From Streptococcus oralis (GTDB lineage: Bacteria > Bacillota > Bacilli > Lactobacillales > Streptococcaceae), in the NCBI RefSeq assembly GCF_003943415.1, contig NZ_RJPK01000005.1, positions 31,100-95,099 of the forward strand: a DNA stretch of 64,000 bases, written 5' to 3'. The position numbers and the translations under genes were made by a program. The notes beneath the pieces were generated by a model, which did no database searches, was not told the origin of the DNA, and was given only the letters and a program-made list of their open reading frames with translations. This document shows positions 18,672 through 30,591 of this stretch, one piece after another (within the stretch, counting starts at the first letter, position 1; every line of letters starts with the position of its first letter).

Positions 18672-18970
18672 AGGGAGTCCTCAATCTTGCTCTGTTCTTG
18701 TTTGACTGCCACTAGCTTATTTCGAAGGTCTTTAAGCTCCTGCTCCTTATCGTCAAACTCAATCTCACGACTAAGCTGCGTCGATAGGCTGTTAATCGCT
18801 AAAAGGAGGGCAACGGTTTCATCATCCGCCCCAGGCATTCGTTCCTTAATTGCTTGGTATTTTTCAGTCGCAACCTTGGCTATTTCCTCCATAAAGAGGT
18901 TATCATGCTCCGTTGTCAAGGTTAATGTCTTTTTTCCGAATGTAAACTTATATCGATTTAGATTTGCCAT
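18668..18970 (-). CDS. ZapA-like cell division protein
   Basis: 100 residues: a short N-terminal beta region (NRYKFTFGKKTLTLTTEHD) followed by a helix and a charged coiled coil (about 60-95). This is the ZapA architecture, in which the protein bundles FtsZ filaments. The start is the ATG at 18968-18970, which has GAGGTG 6 nt upstream; an in-frame GTG three codons earlier overlaps that site and is rejected. It is divergent from rnhC and coupled to cvpA. Confidence 0.72.
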   Translation of the reverse strand: MANLNRYKFTFGKKTLTLTTEHDNLFMEEIAKVATEKYQAIKERMPGADDETVALLLAINSLSTQLSREIEFDDKEQELKDLRNKLVAVKQEQSKIEDSL

Positions 18971-18984
18971 AAAATTCACCTCAC

Positions 18985-19015
18985 GATATTATACCAAATT
19001 TCGCTAACTTTGTCA
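18985..19015 (-). promoter_or_regulatory. Promoter of the zapA-like/cvpA pair
   Basis: Minus-strand CTGACA and TATAAT separated by 17 nt, with the -10 about 20 nt from the ATG. The divergent rnhC promoter (TACAAT near 19044) lies just beyond. Confidence 0.7.
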
Positions 19016-19056
19016 GTTTTTACCAATTCTCCTGCTTTTGTGGTACAATAGAGACT

Positions 19057-19938
19057 ATGGCAAGTATCACACTCACACCAAGTGAACAGGAAATTCAGAG
19101 CTTTTTAAGTCAATATCAGAAGGCTCTCGCTCCTAGTAAAAATCCCTATATCCGCTATTTTTTGAGACTGCCTCAGGCGACTGTTTCCATTTATACTTCT
19201 GGGAAAGTCCTCCTGCAGGGCGAAATGGCTGAGCAATACGCCAGTTTCTTTGGTTACCAAGTTCAACAAGAAAAAAGTGGACAAGATTTTCCTATGATTG
19301 GGACTGATGAGGTGGGAAATGGTTCCTACTTTGGTGGGCTTGCTGTCGTGGCTTCCTTTGTGACACCTGACCAGCACGACTTCTTGCGAGAACTCGGCGT
19401 AGGGGATTCAAAAACCCTGACAGACCAAAAGATTCGTCAAATTGCCCCTATCCTCAAGGAAAAGATCCAGCATCAAGCGCTCCTCCTTTCACCGAGCAAG
19501 TACAACGAAGTTATCGGAGAGCGTTACAATGCTGTTTCTGTAAAGGTTGCCCTTCACAATCAGGCTATCTTTCTCCTTCTCCAAAAAAGAGTCCAGCCAG
19601 AAAAAATCGTGATTGATGCTTTTACAAGTCCTAAAAACTATAACAAATACTTGGCGCAAGAAGCCAATCATTTTCCAAATAAGATCACTTTGGAAGAAAA
19701 AGCCGAGGGAAAATACATAGCTGTCGCAGTCAGCTCCATCATCGCGCGGGATCTCTTCCTCGAAAACTTGGAAAATCTTGGACGAGAACTAGGCTACCAA
19801 CTGCCAAGCGGCGCTGGAACTGCTTCTGATAAGGTTGCTAGCAAAATCCTTCAGGCCTATGGTATGAAGGGGCTCAACTTCTGTGCCAAACTTCATTTTA
19901 AAAACACTGAAAAAGCCAAAGCACTTCTAGAAAGGTAA
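19057..19938 (+). CDS. rnhC: Ribonuclease HIII
   Basis: Cleaves RNA in RNA/DNA hybrids. 293 residues. The N-terminal TBP-like substrate-binding domain (to about residue 75) is typical of RNase HIII, then the catalytic motif [14 protein letters not shown] with Asp84-Glu85, [11 protein letters not shown], and [11 protein letters not shown]. Followed 3 nt later by lepB, so the two are co-transcribed. Confidence 0.96.
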   Translation: MASITLTPSEQEIQSFLSQYQKALAPSKNPYIRYFLRLPQATVSIYTSGKVLLQGEMAEQYASFFGYQVQQEKSGQDFPMIGTDEVGNGSYFGGLAVVASFVTPDQHDFLRELGVGDSKTLTDQKIRQIAPILKEKIQHQALLLSPSKYNEVIGERYNAVSVKVALHNQAIFLLLQKRVQPEKIVIDAFTSPKNYNKYLAQEANHFPNKITLEEKAEGKYIAVAVSSIIARDLFLENLENLGRELGYQLPSGAGTASDKVASKILQAYGMKGLNFCAKLHFKNTEKAKALLER

Positions 19939-19941
19939 GTT

Positions 19942-20556
19942 ATGAATTATTTTAAAACATTTCTAAAAGAGTGGGGACTTACGTTCCTTATCATTATACT
20001 AGTTGGTCTTAGTCGTCTCTTTCTCTGGACCAATGTCCGTGTGGAAGGGCACTCTATGGATCCGACTCTAGCTGATGGTGAGATTCTCTTTGTCGTTAAA
20101 CACCTCCCAATTGACCGCTTCGACATCGTTGTTGCCCATGAGGAGGATGGAAATAAAGACATTGTCAAAAGGGTCATCGGTATGCCTGGAGATACCATCC
20201 GCTACGAAAACGATAAGCTCTTTATCAACAATCAAGAAACCGACGAACCTTACCTAGCAGACTACCTCCAACAGTTTAAAAATGATAAACTACAAAGCAC
20301 CTATTCAGGGAAAGGCTTTGAAGGGGATAAGGGTGTCTATTTTAGAAGCCTTGCTCAGAAAGCTCAGGCCTTTACTGTCGATGTAAATTTCAACACTAGC
20401 TTCAGCTTTACTGTACCAGAGGGTGAGTACCTCCTCCTTGGAGATGACCGTTTGGTTTCTAGCGACAGTCGCCATGTTGGAACCTTTAAAGCCAGTCAAA
20501 TCAAAGGAGAAGCCAAATTCCGTTTCTGGCCACTCAACCGTATCGGAATTTTTTAA
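19942..20556 (+). CDS. lepB: Type I signal peptidase
   Basis: Membrane-anchored enzyme that removes signal peptides from exported proteins. 204 residues: one N-terminal membrane helix (about 11-28), then catalytic Ser38 in GHSMDPTL and general base Lys76 in KDIVKRVIGMPGD, and the C-terminal LLGDDRLVSSDSRHVG box. Gram-positive-type single-helix form. It immediately follows rnhC, as in pneumococcus. Confidence 0.95.
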   Translation: MNYFKTFLKEWGLTFLIIILVGLSRLFLWTNVRVEGHSMDPTLADGEILFVVKHLPIDRFDIVVAHEEDGNKDIVKRVIGMPGDTIRYENDKLFINNQETDEPYLADYLQQFKNDKLQSTYSGKGFEGDKGVYFRSLAQKAQAFTVDVNFNTSFSFTVPEGEYLLLGDDRLVSSDSRHVGTFKASQIKGEAKFRFWPLNRIGIF

Positions 20557-20589
20557 AACCAGCAACCAGATGCTGTGATAGTCTTTTTG

Positions 20590-20688
20590 AGTTAGCCTTT
20601 TAGGATTAGATTGCAACTTGGCGATATCTTGTACCAAGTTCCAGATCCAAGAAAAGCCTAACTGAGAGCTCTATCCCAGCTCTTTTTC
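20590..20688 (+). other. Long imperfect hairpin plus terminator in front of recD2 (candidate structured RNA)
   Basis: Arms of about 30 nt at 20590-20621 and 20634-20663 can fold on each other: AGTTAG with CTAACT at the base, CTTTT with AAAAG, and AACTTGG with CCAAGTT at the tip, around a 12-nt loop. A second hairpin, AGAGCT (20665-20670) with AGCTCT (20678-20683), follows and runs into TTTTCT. The recD2 ribosome site begins only about 10 nt later. The folding is by eye; function is unknown. Confidence 0.55.
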
Positions 20689-20705
20689 TATCAAAAAGGA
20701 AACCT

Positions 20706-23072
20706 ATGGAAGTTTATTTTTCAGGCACCATTGAACGTATTATTTTTGAAAATGTCAGTAATTTTTATCGCATCCTCCTCCTAGATATCGAAGATACCAA
20801 TGCGGAGGACTTTGACGATTTTGAAATCATTGTTACGGGAACTATGGCTGACGTGATTGAGGGCGAAGACTACACTTTTTGGGGGCAAATCGTTCAGCAC
20901 TCCAAGTACGGAGAACAACTACAAATCAGCCGCTATGAACGAGCAAAACCGACTCGAAAAGGGCTTGTCAAATACTTTTCTAGCAGCCATTTCAAGGGAA
21001 TTGGTCTCAAGACAGCTCAGAAAATCGTGGACACCTATGGCGACAATACCATAGACGAAATTCTGGAGCATCCTGAAAAGCTGGAAAGCATTGCAGGACT
21101 CTCTGCCAAAAACCGTGAGGCTTTTGTCTCCACCCTACGTCTCAACTATGGGACAGAGATGGTTTTGGCTAAACTTGCCAACTACGGCATTCCCAATAAA
21201 CTAGCCTTTCAGATTCAAGACTTTTACAAGGACGAAACCCTGGATATTGTCGAAAACTATCCCTACCAATTGGTTGAGGATATCAAGGGTTTGGGCTTTA
21301 CCATTGCTGACCAATTAGCCGCCGAACTAGGCATCGAAAGCCAAGCTCCCGAGCGCTTCCGTGCAGGTCTTGTCCACAGTCTCTTTCAAGGTTGTATGGA
21401 TACAGGCGATACCTACATAGAAGCCCGAAATTTGCTGGAACAGACCCTGACTCTCCTCGAGTCTTCCCGACCCGTAGAATTGGACCCCAGCCAAGTTGCT
21501 CAAGAGCTTTCCTACCTCATCGAAGAAGACAAGGTTCAGCAGATTGATACCAAAATCTTTGATAACAGCCTCTTTTTCGCCGAAGAAGGCATTCGCAGTC
21601 ACTTGGTTCGTATCCTTGAAAAAGGAAAGCAGAAAAGTCAGGATTTAGAAACCATTCAAAAGCATATCGCTAGTGTTGAGGAAGAACTGGGTATTGAGTA
21701 TGATAGCATCCAAAAACAGGCTATCTGCGACGCTATCCAGAATAAGGTCTTTATCCTAACAGGTGGACCTGGCACAGGTAAGACGACTGTTATCAATGGG
21801 ATTATCGCTGTCTATGCCCTCTTAGAAGGACTTGACCTAAGGAAAAAAAGCAACTTACCTATTCTTCTCGCTGCCCCAACTGGCCGAGCAGCCCGCCGTA
21901 TGAATGAATTGACAGGTTTGCCTAGCGCTACTATACACCGCCACTTGGGAATGACAGGTGACGATGATACCAGTCATCTGGAAGATTATCTGGATGCTGA
22001 CTTTATTATCGTGGATGAATTCTCCATGGTAGACACTTGGTTAGCCAACCAACTCTTCTCCAACATCTCTTCTAACAGTAAAATTCTCATCGTGGGTGAT
22101 AGCGACCAGCTGCCTTCTGTCAGTCCTGGACAAGTCCTAGCTGACCTGCTCCAGATACCCCTGATTCCGCAGACACGTTTGGAACGGATTTATCGTCAGA
22201 GCGAGGAATCAACTATCGTTACCTTGGCTAGCCAGATTCGACAAGGCATCTTGCCAACTGACTTTACTCAGAAAAAAGCAGACCGCTCCTACTTTGAAAT
22301 CGCTAGTGGTCATATCCCAGCTACCATTGAGAAGATCCTCGGTGCCGCCCTCAGAAGTGCCATTCCGGCTCGTGATATTCAGGTGCTAGCGCCTATGTAT
22401 CGAGGTACTGCTGGCATTGACGCCATCAACCAACTCATGCAAGACCTGCTCAATCCTCTTCAAAAGGGACAGGTTAGCTTTGAAACAACTCAGTGTCACT
22501 ATCGAACAGGGGACAAGGTCATTCACCTAGTCAACGACGCTGAAGTCAATGTCTTTAACGGAGACCTAGGCTACATCACAGACCTGATTCCTGGAAAATA
22601 CACCGAGTCCAAACAAGACGAGATTGTCATTGATTTTGATGGCAATGAGGTCGTCTACCCACGTAACGAATGGTACAAGATTCGACTAGCCTATGCCATG
22701 AGTATTCATAAGTCTCAGGGAAGTGAGTTTCCTGTTGTCATCCTGCCCATCACCAGTGCTAGCAAGCGCATGCTGGAACGCAATCTCATCTACACAGCTA
22801 TCACACGTGCCAAGAGCAAGCTTATCCTTCTTGGTGAATTACAGGCCTTTGACTATGCAGTCAAGCATATCGGGACTGCCCGCAAGACCTATCTGATTGA
22901 GCGCTTCAAGGATCTGGTTGAATCATCTGAACAAACCAGCCCCGTTCCTAGCCAAACGACAAATCATGAGAATTCTCCTCTATCCTACATCCTCACTGAG
23001 GAAAACTGGTCTAGCATCCCAGCAATGATCGGGATTACAGATGCAGACCTCAAAGAGATTTTTGGAAAATAG
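20706..23072 (+). CDS. recD2: RecD2-type ATP-dependent DNA helicase
   Basis: 788 residues. The long N-terminal extension with helix-hairpin-helix segments (around 95-200, for example KGIGLKTAQKIVDTYGD) marks the stand-alone RecD2 type of bacteria lacking RecBC. Superfamily 1B helicase core: Walker A TGGPGTGKTTV near residue 355, Walker B FIIVDEFSMVD, GDSDQLPSVSPGQ, and the C-terminal SIHKSQGSEF motif. Involved in DNA repair and replication-fork stability. It is separated from lepB by 149 nt holding a structured element and a terminator. Confidence 0.94.
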   Translation: MEVYFSGTIERIIFENVSNFYRILLLDIEDTNAEDFDDFEIIVTGTMADVIEGEDYTFWGQIVQHSKYGEQLQISRYERAKPTRKGLVKYFSSSHFKGIGLKTAQKIVDTYGDNTIDEILEHPEKLESIAGLSAKNREAFVSTLRLNYGTEMVLAKLANYGIPNKLAFQIQDFYKDETLDIVENYPYQLVEDIKGLGFTIADQLAAELGIESQAPERFRAGLVHSLFQGCMDTGDTYIEARNLLEQTLTLLESSRPVELDPSQVAQELSYLIEEDKVQQIDTKIFDNSLFFAEEGIRSHLVRILEKGKQKSQDLETIQKHIASVEEELGIEYDSIQKQAICDAIQNKVFILTGGPGTGKTTVINGIIAVYALLEGLDLRKKSNLPILLAAPTGRAARRMNELTGLPSATIHRHLGMTGDDDTSHLEDYLDADFIIVDEFSMVDTWLANQLFSNISSNSKILIVGDSDQLPSVSPGQVLADLLQIPLIPQTRLERIYRQSEESTIVTLASQIRQGILPTDFTQKKADRSYFEIASGHIPATIEKILGAALRSAIPARDIQVLAPMYRGTAGIDAINQLMQDLLNPLQKGQVSFETTQCHYRTGDKVIHLVNDAEVNVFNGDLGYITDLIPGKYTESKQDEIVIDFDGNEVVYPRNEWYKIRLAYAMSIHKSQGSEFPVVILPITSASKRMLERNLIYTAITRAKSKLILLGELQAFDYAVKHIGTARKTYLIERFKDLVESSEQTSPVPSQTTNHENSPLSYILTEENWSSIPAMIGITDADLKEIFGK

Positions 23073-23082
23073 AGCATCAGAA

Positions 23083-23112
23083 AACCCACCTAATCAGGTG
23101 GGCTTTTTCTCT
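23083..23112. terminator. Bidirectional terminator between recD2 and tig
   Basis: CCCACC / GGTGGG arms around a six-base loop, with A-rich and T-rich flanks, between two convergent genes. Confidence 0.85.
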
Positions 23113-23119
23113 TTCAAGA

Positions 23120-24403
23120 TTATTTTACTGTTGCTGTATTTGTGATCAATTCAACAGCTTTTTTGATTGCGATATCGTGTTTCAACATATCAGCTGAAAG
23201 CAAGTTTTGAACTTGCGCCACTTCCATATTGTAAGTTGTAGCCAATTGTTCGATTTCTTTTTGGATTTCTTCTTCAGTAGCGTCAAATCCTTCAGCTTTG
23301 GCAACTGCTTCGATTACAAGGTTAGTCTTCGTACGTGACTCAGCTTCTGCTTCGTATTGTTTGTGAAGGTCCTCTTGAGTAGTTCCAGTGATTTGGAAGT
23401 ACATGTCAGGATTGATACCTTGACGTTGCAAGTTTCCAAGGAATTCGTTTACTGAACGGTGAACTTCTTCGTGGATCATTTCTTCTGGAAGTTCTACGAT
23501 TTCAGCGTTTTCTACAGCTTTATCGATTGCTGCACCTTCAAGGGCATCTTTGTATGCTTCTTCTTTCGCAGCAGTCAATTCTTTGCGGTATTTTTCTTTC
23601 AATTCAGCAAGTGTTTCCACTTCTTCATCAATGTCTTTTGCAAGTTCATCGTCAAGAGCTGGAACTTCTTTTGCTTTTACTTCGTGGATAGTTGTCACGA
23701 ATTTAGCTTCTTTACCTGCAAGATCTTCTGCTTGGTAGTCTTCTGGGAATGTTACGACAACGGCAACAGTTTCGCCAGCTGAGTGTCCAACCAATTGGTC
23801 TTCGAAACCAGGGATGAATTGACCTGATCCAAGTCCAAGTGAGAAGTTTTCACCTTTTCCACCGTCGAACTCAACACCGTCGATAGAACCAACGAAGTCG
23901 ATAACAACAGTGTCGCCATTTTCAGCGGCAGCTTCCTTGATAACCAATTCAGCCAAGTTGTTGCGTTCGCGTTCGATACGTTCTTCAACGTCAGCGTCTG
24001 TTACTTCTTTTTCTACATCTACTGATACTTCAAGGTTTTTGTAGTCACCCAATTTTACTTCAGGTTTTGTCACGACTTCAGCAGTGATGACCCAGTCTTG
24101 ACCTTTTTCCATTGAAGTCACGTCAATTTTTGGTTGTGCAACTACTTCAAGACCAGCTTCTTTTACAGCTGCCTCATAAGCATTTGGCAAAAGAGCGTTC
24201 AACACATCTTGGTAAAGTGTTTCTTCACCAAATTTTTTATCAAAGATAGGACGTGGAAGGTGACCTTTACGGAAACCTGGAACGTTAAGAGTTTTCTTTA
24301 CTGAGTTAAATACACGGTCCACTTCTGGTTTGATTTGGTCTTGAGAGATAGTGAAAGTCAAGACACCACGGTTTGTTTCTTTGTTTTCAAATGATACAGA
24401 CAT
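23120..24403 (-). CDS. tig: Trigger factor
   Basis: Ribosome-bound chaperone and peptidyl-prolyl isomerase, 427 residues. The ribosome-binding loop [17 protein letters not shown] sits near residue 43, the FKBP-like domain (about 160-240, with [10 protein letters not shown]) follows, and the rest is the helical arm domain. Translation start at the ATG at 24403 with an AAGGAGAAAT site. In group A streptococci it is also needed for protease export. Confidence 0.97.
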   Translation of the reverse strand: MSVSFENKETNRGVLTFTISQDQIKPEVDRVFNSVKKTLNVPGFRKGHLPRPIFDKKFGEETLYQDVLNALLPNAYEAAVKEAGLEVVAQPKIDVTSMEKGQDWVITAEVVTKPEVKLGDYKNLEVSVDVEKEVTDADVEERIERERNNLAELVIKEAAAENGDTVVIDFVGSIDGVEFDGGKGENFSLGLGSGQFIPGFEDQLVGHSAGETVAVVVTFPEDYQAEDLAGKEAKFVTTIHEVKAKEVPALDDELAKDIDEEVETLAELKEKYRKELTAAKEEAYKDALEGAAIDKAVENAEIVELPEEMIHEEVHRSVNEFLGNLQRQGINPDMYFQITGTTQEDLHKQYEAEAESRTKTNLVIEAVAKAEGFDATEEEIQKEIEQLATTYNMEVAQVQNLLSADMLKHDIAIKKAVELITNTATVK

Positions 24404-24440
24404 TCTGTCATTTCTCCTTAAAATTTTTTAAATACAGTCT

Positions 24441-24470
24441 ATTATAACATAAACGAGCGACTTTTTTCAA
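24441..24470 (-). promoter_or_regulatory. tig promoter
   Basis: Minus-strand TTGAAA (24465-24470) and TATAAT (24441-24446) with 18-nt spacing. Confidence 0.8.
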
Positions 24471-24495
24471 GTAATGAATACGCTTTTCAACGATG

Positions 24496-25152
24496 CTAAA
24501 GGTATTTGCTGGCTTCCTTGATACTAAGTTCAGCCATTTTTTCCTTGTTTTTTTCGATGAAGCTTGCTACCCAGTCTGGATTGGTTTTGGAGTAGTCTCT
24601 TAGTGCCCAGCCGATGGCTTTGTTGATGAAAAATTCTGTCTGGTCCAGATTGTTGACCAGGATCTTTTCCATCAGTTGGACATTCGTTTTCTCTTTTCTT
24701 AACAACTGGTGGTCAATAGCGACTCGTCTCAGCCAGATATTATCTGATAGGCTCCATTTTAAAATCACTTCTTCAAGTTCCTGATGGTCGGCTACCAAAC
24801 TTCCTACTACTCGATCTAAGATATCTACCGTGTCCCACCAGGACTTGGTCATGACCAGACGCTCAAGTTTAGGCAAATCGTCCTTCGTTAGATAAGACTG
24901 TATGGCTTTCAAATAGTTGGCACCCACATATTGGTATTCTCTAGGCTCCTTTTCCCAGCAAGTGTCTACAAAATCCCAATCGATCATCTTTGTTTTTTTC
25001 GCGCTTGGAAAATACTTTTTATAGAGGGCATTTCTTTCAGGACCTGCAATACCTAGAAAGGGAAATTGATGGCGCATATAGGCTTCCATGGGAGTAGCTT
25101 TATGCGGATCTTTCGCTGCTTCTAGCTCCTCAAGTAAATCTGCAAGACTCAT
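24496..25152 (-). CDS. DNA alkylation repair protein, AlkD-like
   Basis: 218 residues made of HEAT-like helical repeats, the fold of AlkD glycosylases, which remove alkylated purines without base flipping. Tryptophan and Asp residues around KSWWDTVDILDRVVG match the conserved active-site region. It starts directly after the liaR stop, so it belongs to the liaFSR transcript; why a repair enzyme rides with an envelope-stress system is unclear. Confidence 0.85.
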   Translation of the reverse strand: MSLADLLEELEAAKDPHKATPMEAYMRHQFPFLGIAGPERNALYKKYFPSAKKTKMIDWDFVDTCWEKEPREYQYVGANYLKAIQSYLTKDDLPKLERLVMTKSWWDTVDILDRVVGSLVADHQELEEVILKWSLSDNIWLRRVAIDHQLLRKEKTNVQLMEKILVNNLDQTEFFINKAIGWALRDYSKTNPDWVASFIEKNKEKMAELSIKEASKYL

Positions 25153-25785
25153 CTAAAAGTCCTCATGCCCTACCAAGTGGTGCTGAAAGGCATAGACTGC
25201 AGCCTGAGTACGATCACTGACCTCAAGCTTGGCTAGGATGTTGGACACATGGGTCTTGACCGTCTTGAGTGAGATGAAGAGTTCGTCTGCGATGCGCTGA
25301 TTTTCGTATCCCTTAGCGATGAGTTGAAGCACGTCTCGCTCACGCGCAGTCAGATCCTCATGAAGTTCCATATGATTGCGGTGGTATTCGACTTTCTTGC
25401 TGACCTCTTGCTCAATGGCCAACTCTCCTGCAGCTACCTTACGAACAGCGTGCAGCAATTCATCTGCGCTAGAAGTCTTGAGCATATAGCCCCTAGCACC
25501 AGCGTTCAAGACCGGCATGATTTTTTCATTGTCTAGGTAAGAGGTCACAATCAAAATCTTGGCTTCAGGCCATTCTTTGAGGATGGCTAAGGTTGCATCA
25601 ATCCCATTCATCTCAGGCATAACAATATCCATGACAATAACATCTGGACGCAGTTCCAAGGCCAAGGAAATCCCTTGGACACCGTTAGCCGCCTCTCCCA
25701 CAACTTCTACATCTTCTTGAAGGTCAAAGTAGCTTTTCAAGCCCAATCGGACCATTTCATGGTCATCTACCAGTAAAATTTTCAT
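25153..25785 (-). CDS. liaR: LiaR-type response regulator
   Basis: 210 residues, NarL/FixJ type. The receiver domain has Asp53 as phosphorylation site (VIVMDIVMPEMNG); the C-terminal LuxR-type helix-turn-helix (about 145-205) includes LTARERDVLQLIAKGYENQRIADELFIS in broken pieces and KTVKTHVSNILAKLEV. It is the output of the cell-envelope stress system. It follows liaS by 13 nt. Confidence 0.92.
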   Translation of the reverse strand: MKILLVDDHEMVRLGLKSYFDLQEDVEVVGEAANGVQGISLALELRPDVIVMDIVMPEMNGIDATLAILKEWPEAKILIVTSYLDNEKIMPVLNAGARGYMLKTSSADELLHAVRKVAAGELAIEQEVSKKVEYHRNHMELHEDLTARERDVLQLIAKGYENQRIADELFISLKTVKTHVSNILAKLEVSDRTQAAVYAFQHHLVGHEDF

Positions 25786-25798
25786 CTCTACTCCTTTA

Positions 25799-26794
25799 TC
25801 ATTCCTTGTCTAGCAGGGGAATACGGATATCGACCGCCAGTCCTTGCTTGGAAGCTGTCAAGAGTTGAACCGTTCCTGCCATATCTTCAACCCGCTCCTT
25901 GATATTTCGCAGTCCATAACTCAAGTCGTCTAAACTCCCTAACTGGAAACCAATCCCATTGTCCACCACTTTCAGCTGCAATTCAACATCTGTCTGATAG
26001 AGGTAGACATCTAAGCAAGATGCCTGGGAATGGCGGAGGGTATTGCTGATCAACTCCTGCAAAATGCGGAAGATATGTTCCTCAATCTTCTTGGGCAATT
26101 TAGACACATTTTGCTTGAGACTAACCTTGAGATCACTCTTGTCCTCAAGCTCTTTTAAGAGGATTTGAATCCCCTCAATCAAACTCTTCTCTTCCAACTC
26201 AACAGGTCGCAAATGTAGGAGCAAGACCCGCAAATCTTTCTGGGCTGTTTCTAGGATAGCTGCGACACTTTGCAACTGGGTCTGCATCTTTTCTCTATCC
26301 AGCTTCAAAGCCTGCTGACTGACACCTGATAAAATCATATGGGCCGCAAACAACTCCTGACTAACTGTATCGTGAAGGTCACGTGCTATCCGCTTTCGTT
26401 CTTTCTCGATGATTGCTTCTTCCTTGACCAGGCTTTGATTTTCAGCCTTTTGAACAGCCTCTGTCAAGAGGTTAAGCTTGCCAGACAAGGACTTAAAACT
26501 GGCATCCAAGTCTGGATCTGCAAAGGCAACCACCTCTTTTCCTGCTAACAGTCGCTTGAGATTGACTTGCATTTTTCTGCGAGAGACTTCTTCTATCACG
26601 CGCCAAAAGAGGACAAAAAAGAAGGTCATGGAAAGGCTAAAGACCAAGATCAAGAAGATGAGTTTCTCTGTTTTCTCGATATCCTGTAGCAAATAGGACC
26701 AATCAAGATTTAAAATATCAAGCAGACTATTGGTCAAAAAGAGGATAAAGAGGAAAGAAGTCAGCCCGATTAACAGATACGATTGCTTTTTCAT
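25799..26794 (-). CDS. liaS: LiaS-type sensor histidine kinase
   Basis: 331 residues. Two N-terminal membrane helices (about 7-27 and 45-65) with a short outer loop, a linker, then a HisKA_3 domain with phospho-acceptor His141 in IARDLHDTVSQELFAAHM and a HATPase domain with DNGIGF. The very small extracytoplasmic loop is typical of intramembrane-sensing kinases that read envelope stress through LiaF. Overlaps liaF by 4 nt. Confidence 0.92.
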   Translation of the reverse strand: MKKQSYLLIGLTSFLFILFLTNSLLDILNLDWSYLLQDIEKTEKLIFLILVFSLSMTFFFVLFWRVIEEVSRRKMQVNLKRLLAGKEVVAFADPDLDASFKSLSGKLNLLTEAVQKAENQSLVKEEAIIEKERKRIARDLHDTVSQELFAAHMILSGVSQQALKLDREKMQTQLQSVAAILETAQKDLRVLLLHLRPVELEEKSLIEGIQILLKELEDKSDLKVSLKQNVSKLPKKIEEHIFRILQELISNTLRHSQASCLDVYLYQTDVELQLKVVDNGIGFQLGSLDDLSYGLRNIKERVEDMAGTVQLLTASKQGLAVDIRIPLLDKE

Positions 26795-27489
26795 CCTCTG
26801 ACCACCTCCACATCGCCAACCATAGTAGTTAGGAAAATCTTGACGCTCTTGTTACTCTTGAGGTAGTCTCTGGTTTCCTGATGATAGTGTTCATTGCGGA
26901 GGGATCTCTTAGGTTGATGGAGGAAGGTAAGATCTCCATAAAGACAGTTAACACTGAGGCTGATTTCCACATCTACAGGTACGATAATCCTAGTCGTTCC
27001 GACCATCTTTCTAAGGATAATGACATTGTCATGATTGGTTAGGATAACTCTTTCCAGATGAATAGTGTCCTTACCCATGAGGCGAAAGAGGTTGATATCG
27101 TCAAACTGGCAAGTCTGGTGACTAGAGAAATGATGGAGATTGCCAAACCAGCGATTCTTTTCATTTTTAACCGTCACCACCTCTTCAAAGACCAAGTCGG
27201 TCTCCTCTCTTTCTTGATTCATCATCGGATAGAGAAGAAAGAGACTGTAGATCACCGCTACAAAGATAGCTAAAATCACAAAGGGATTGAGCATGACGAT
27301 GAAAAAGAAAAGAATGGTAGCCACAAGGAGAAGAAAGTTATTGCCCTCTTTGCCTGCATAATAGCGTATCAGGAGAAGAAAGAGGAATAAAATCAGTAGA
27401 AAACGCGAAAAATGCTCTGATACCATCAAAATCAGAGCTCCCGTCAATAGACAGGATTCAATAAATAAAAAGATTTGAAATTTTTTCAT
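26791..27489 (-). CDS. liaF: LiaF-type membrane inhibitor
   Basis: 232 residues: about four N-terminal membrane helices (to residue ~90) and a C-terminal soluble beta-rich domain (from about 115) typical of LiaF/VraT. It holds LiaS off until cell-wall antibiotics or other envelope stress relieve it. First gene of liaF-liaS-liaR-alkD. It sits 170 nt downstream of the mevalonate operon with its own leader. Confidence 0.9.
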   Translation of the reverse strand: MKKFQIFLFIESCLLTGALILMVSEHFSRFLLILFLFLLLIRYYAGKEGNNFLLLVATILFFFIVMLNPFVILAIFVAVIYSLFLLYPMMNQEREETDLVFEEVVTVKNEKNRWFGNLHHFSSHQTCQFDDINLFRLMGKDTIHLERVILTNHDNVIILRKMVGTTRIIVPVDVEISLSVNCLYGDLTFLHQPKRSLRNEHYHQETRDYLKSNKSVKIFLTTMVGDVEVVRG

Positions 27490-27534
27490 AGACGCATCCT
27501 CTCCCTTCTATTTTATCACAATTCAAAAAAGTCA

Positions 27535-27552
27535 CCTCGGTCTGAGGATGGA
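27535..27552 (-). terminator. Small hairpin with T-run upstream of liaF
   Basis: Minus strand CCTC-AGACC-GAGG followed by TGACTTTTTT, about 45 nt before the liaF start. Either a back-up terminator for the mevalonate transcript or a leader element of lia. A -10-like TAAAAT lies just downstream. Confidence 0.4.
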
Positions 27553-27624
27553 AAAAGACAATAGGACAGAAATCGCCCGTACTAGCTAGGTTGCAGCAGC
27601 CCACTACGGTTGTTGACAAAGAGA

Positions 27625-27655
27625 TACAAAAAAGGGCGGGATTCTTGTCCCGACC
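27625..27655 (-). terminator. Terminator of the mevalonate operon
   Basis: Minus-strand CGGGA / TCCCG arms around CAAGAA, followed by CCCTTTTTT, within 35 nt of the fni stop. Confidence 0.75.
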
Positions 27656-27658
27656 TCT

Positions 27659-29637
<1,979 letters not shown>

Positions 29638-29651
<14 letters not shown>

Positions 29652-30591
29652 CTTGGCTCAAATCCTTTGTTTTTGACACAATCAAGCGATAACGTTGACC
29701 GAAGATTTCTGATAAATGCTCCAAGTCTTCCTCTTGACAGAGGACTTTAACATTGGGGCCAGCATCCATAGTAAAGTAGCAGACTTCTCCTTGCTCACGA
29801 AGTTGGCGGACAAAGTCCATAGCTTCATAGGACGCATCCGTCAGATATGAAAAGGCTGGACTAGCAGTTTTGGTCGTAGCGTGCATAGCAAGGGCATTTC
29901 TCTCCGTTAATTCTCCAACCTTGGCAAAGTCATTTTCTTTGAGATAAACCAGCATCTCCTGATAATCTTTCTCAGACTGGCGCACCCAGTCATCAAAGGT
30001 CGTCGAGGTTTCCACACAGAGTTTCATCCCATCACGGCTAGAGATTGGTTTTTTCTTGTCCTCTAGCACCAACATAATCATAGCTAGTTTCAAGTCTGTC
30101 TCTACAGGGTAAATCTCTCCACTATCCTTATCCCAAGCACCTAGCGGTCCATAAAAACTCCGAGAGGAAGAGCCTGAGGCAAACTTAGCCTCCTGTGCCA
30201 ACTGACTCCGATCCAAACCAAGCTGGAAATAAGCATTGCATGCCTTGACCAAGGCGGACAAACCACTAGAACTAGAGGACAATCCCGCTGCAGTAGGCAT
30301 GTTGTTTTGGGTATCGATACGGACAAAGCCCTCACCTGCTGGACGATAGCGGTCGATGATCTTGCTCATCTTGGCATGCTCGGCCTCATTTTGTAGCTGA
30401 CCATTGATATAAAATGTATCAGCCGTCGCATCCGTCGGTAGAGGCGACAAGGTCGTCTCTGTGTACATATTTTCCAAAGTCAGAGAGATACTGCTAGTAG
30501 CAGGAACCATCTCTTTTTCTTTTTTCTTTCCCCAATATTTGATAATGGCAATATTTGCGTAGGAACGTACTGTTACAGGCTCTCGATCCAT
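29638..30591 (-). CDS. mvaD: Diphosphomevalonate decarboxylase
   Basis: ATP-dependent decarboxylation of mevalonate diphosphate to IPP. 317 residues of the GHMP fold. Signatures: ANIAIIKYWGKKKEKEMVP at the N-terminus, the ATP loop PTAAGLSSSSSGLSAL near residue 100, SRSFYGPLGAWDKD, and FTMDAGPNVKVLC. Overlaps mvaK1 by 19 nt. Confidence 0.95.

Noticed and set aside
20305..20637. 110-codon open frame opposite lepB and the recD2 leader
   Set aside because: Mostly antisense to lepB; its start lies inside the hairpin element and there is no ribosome site.
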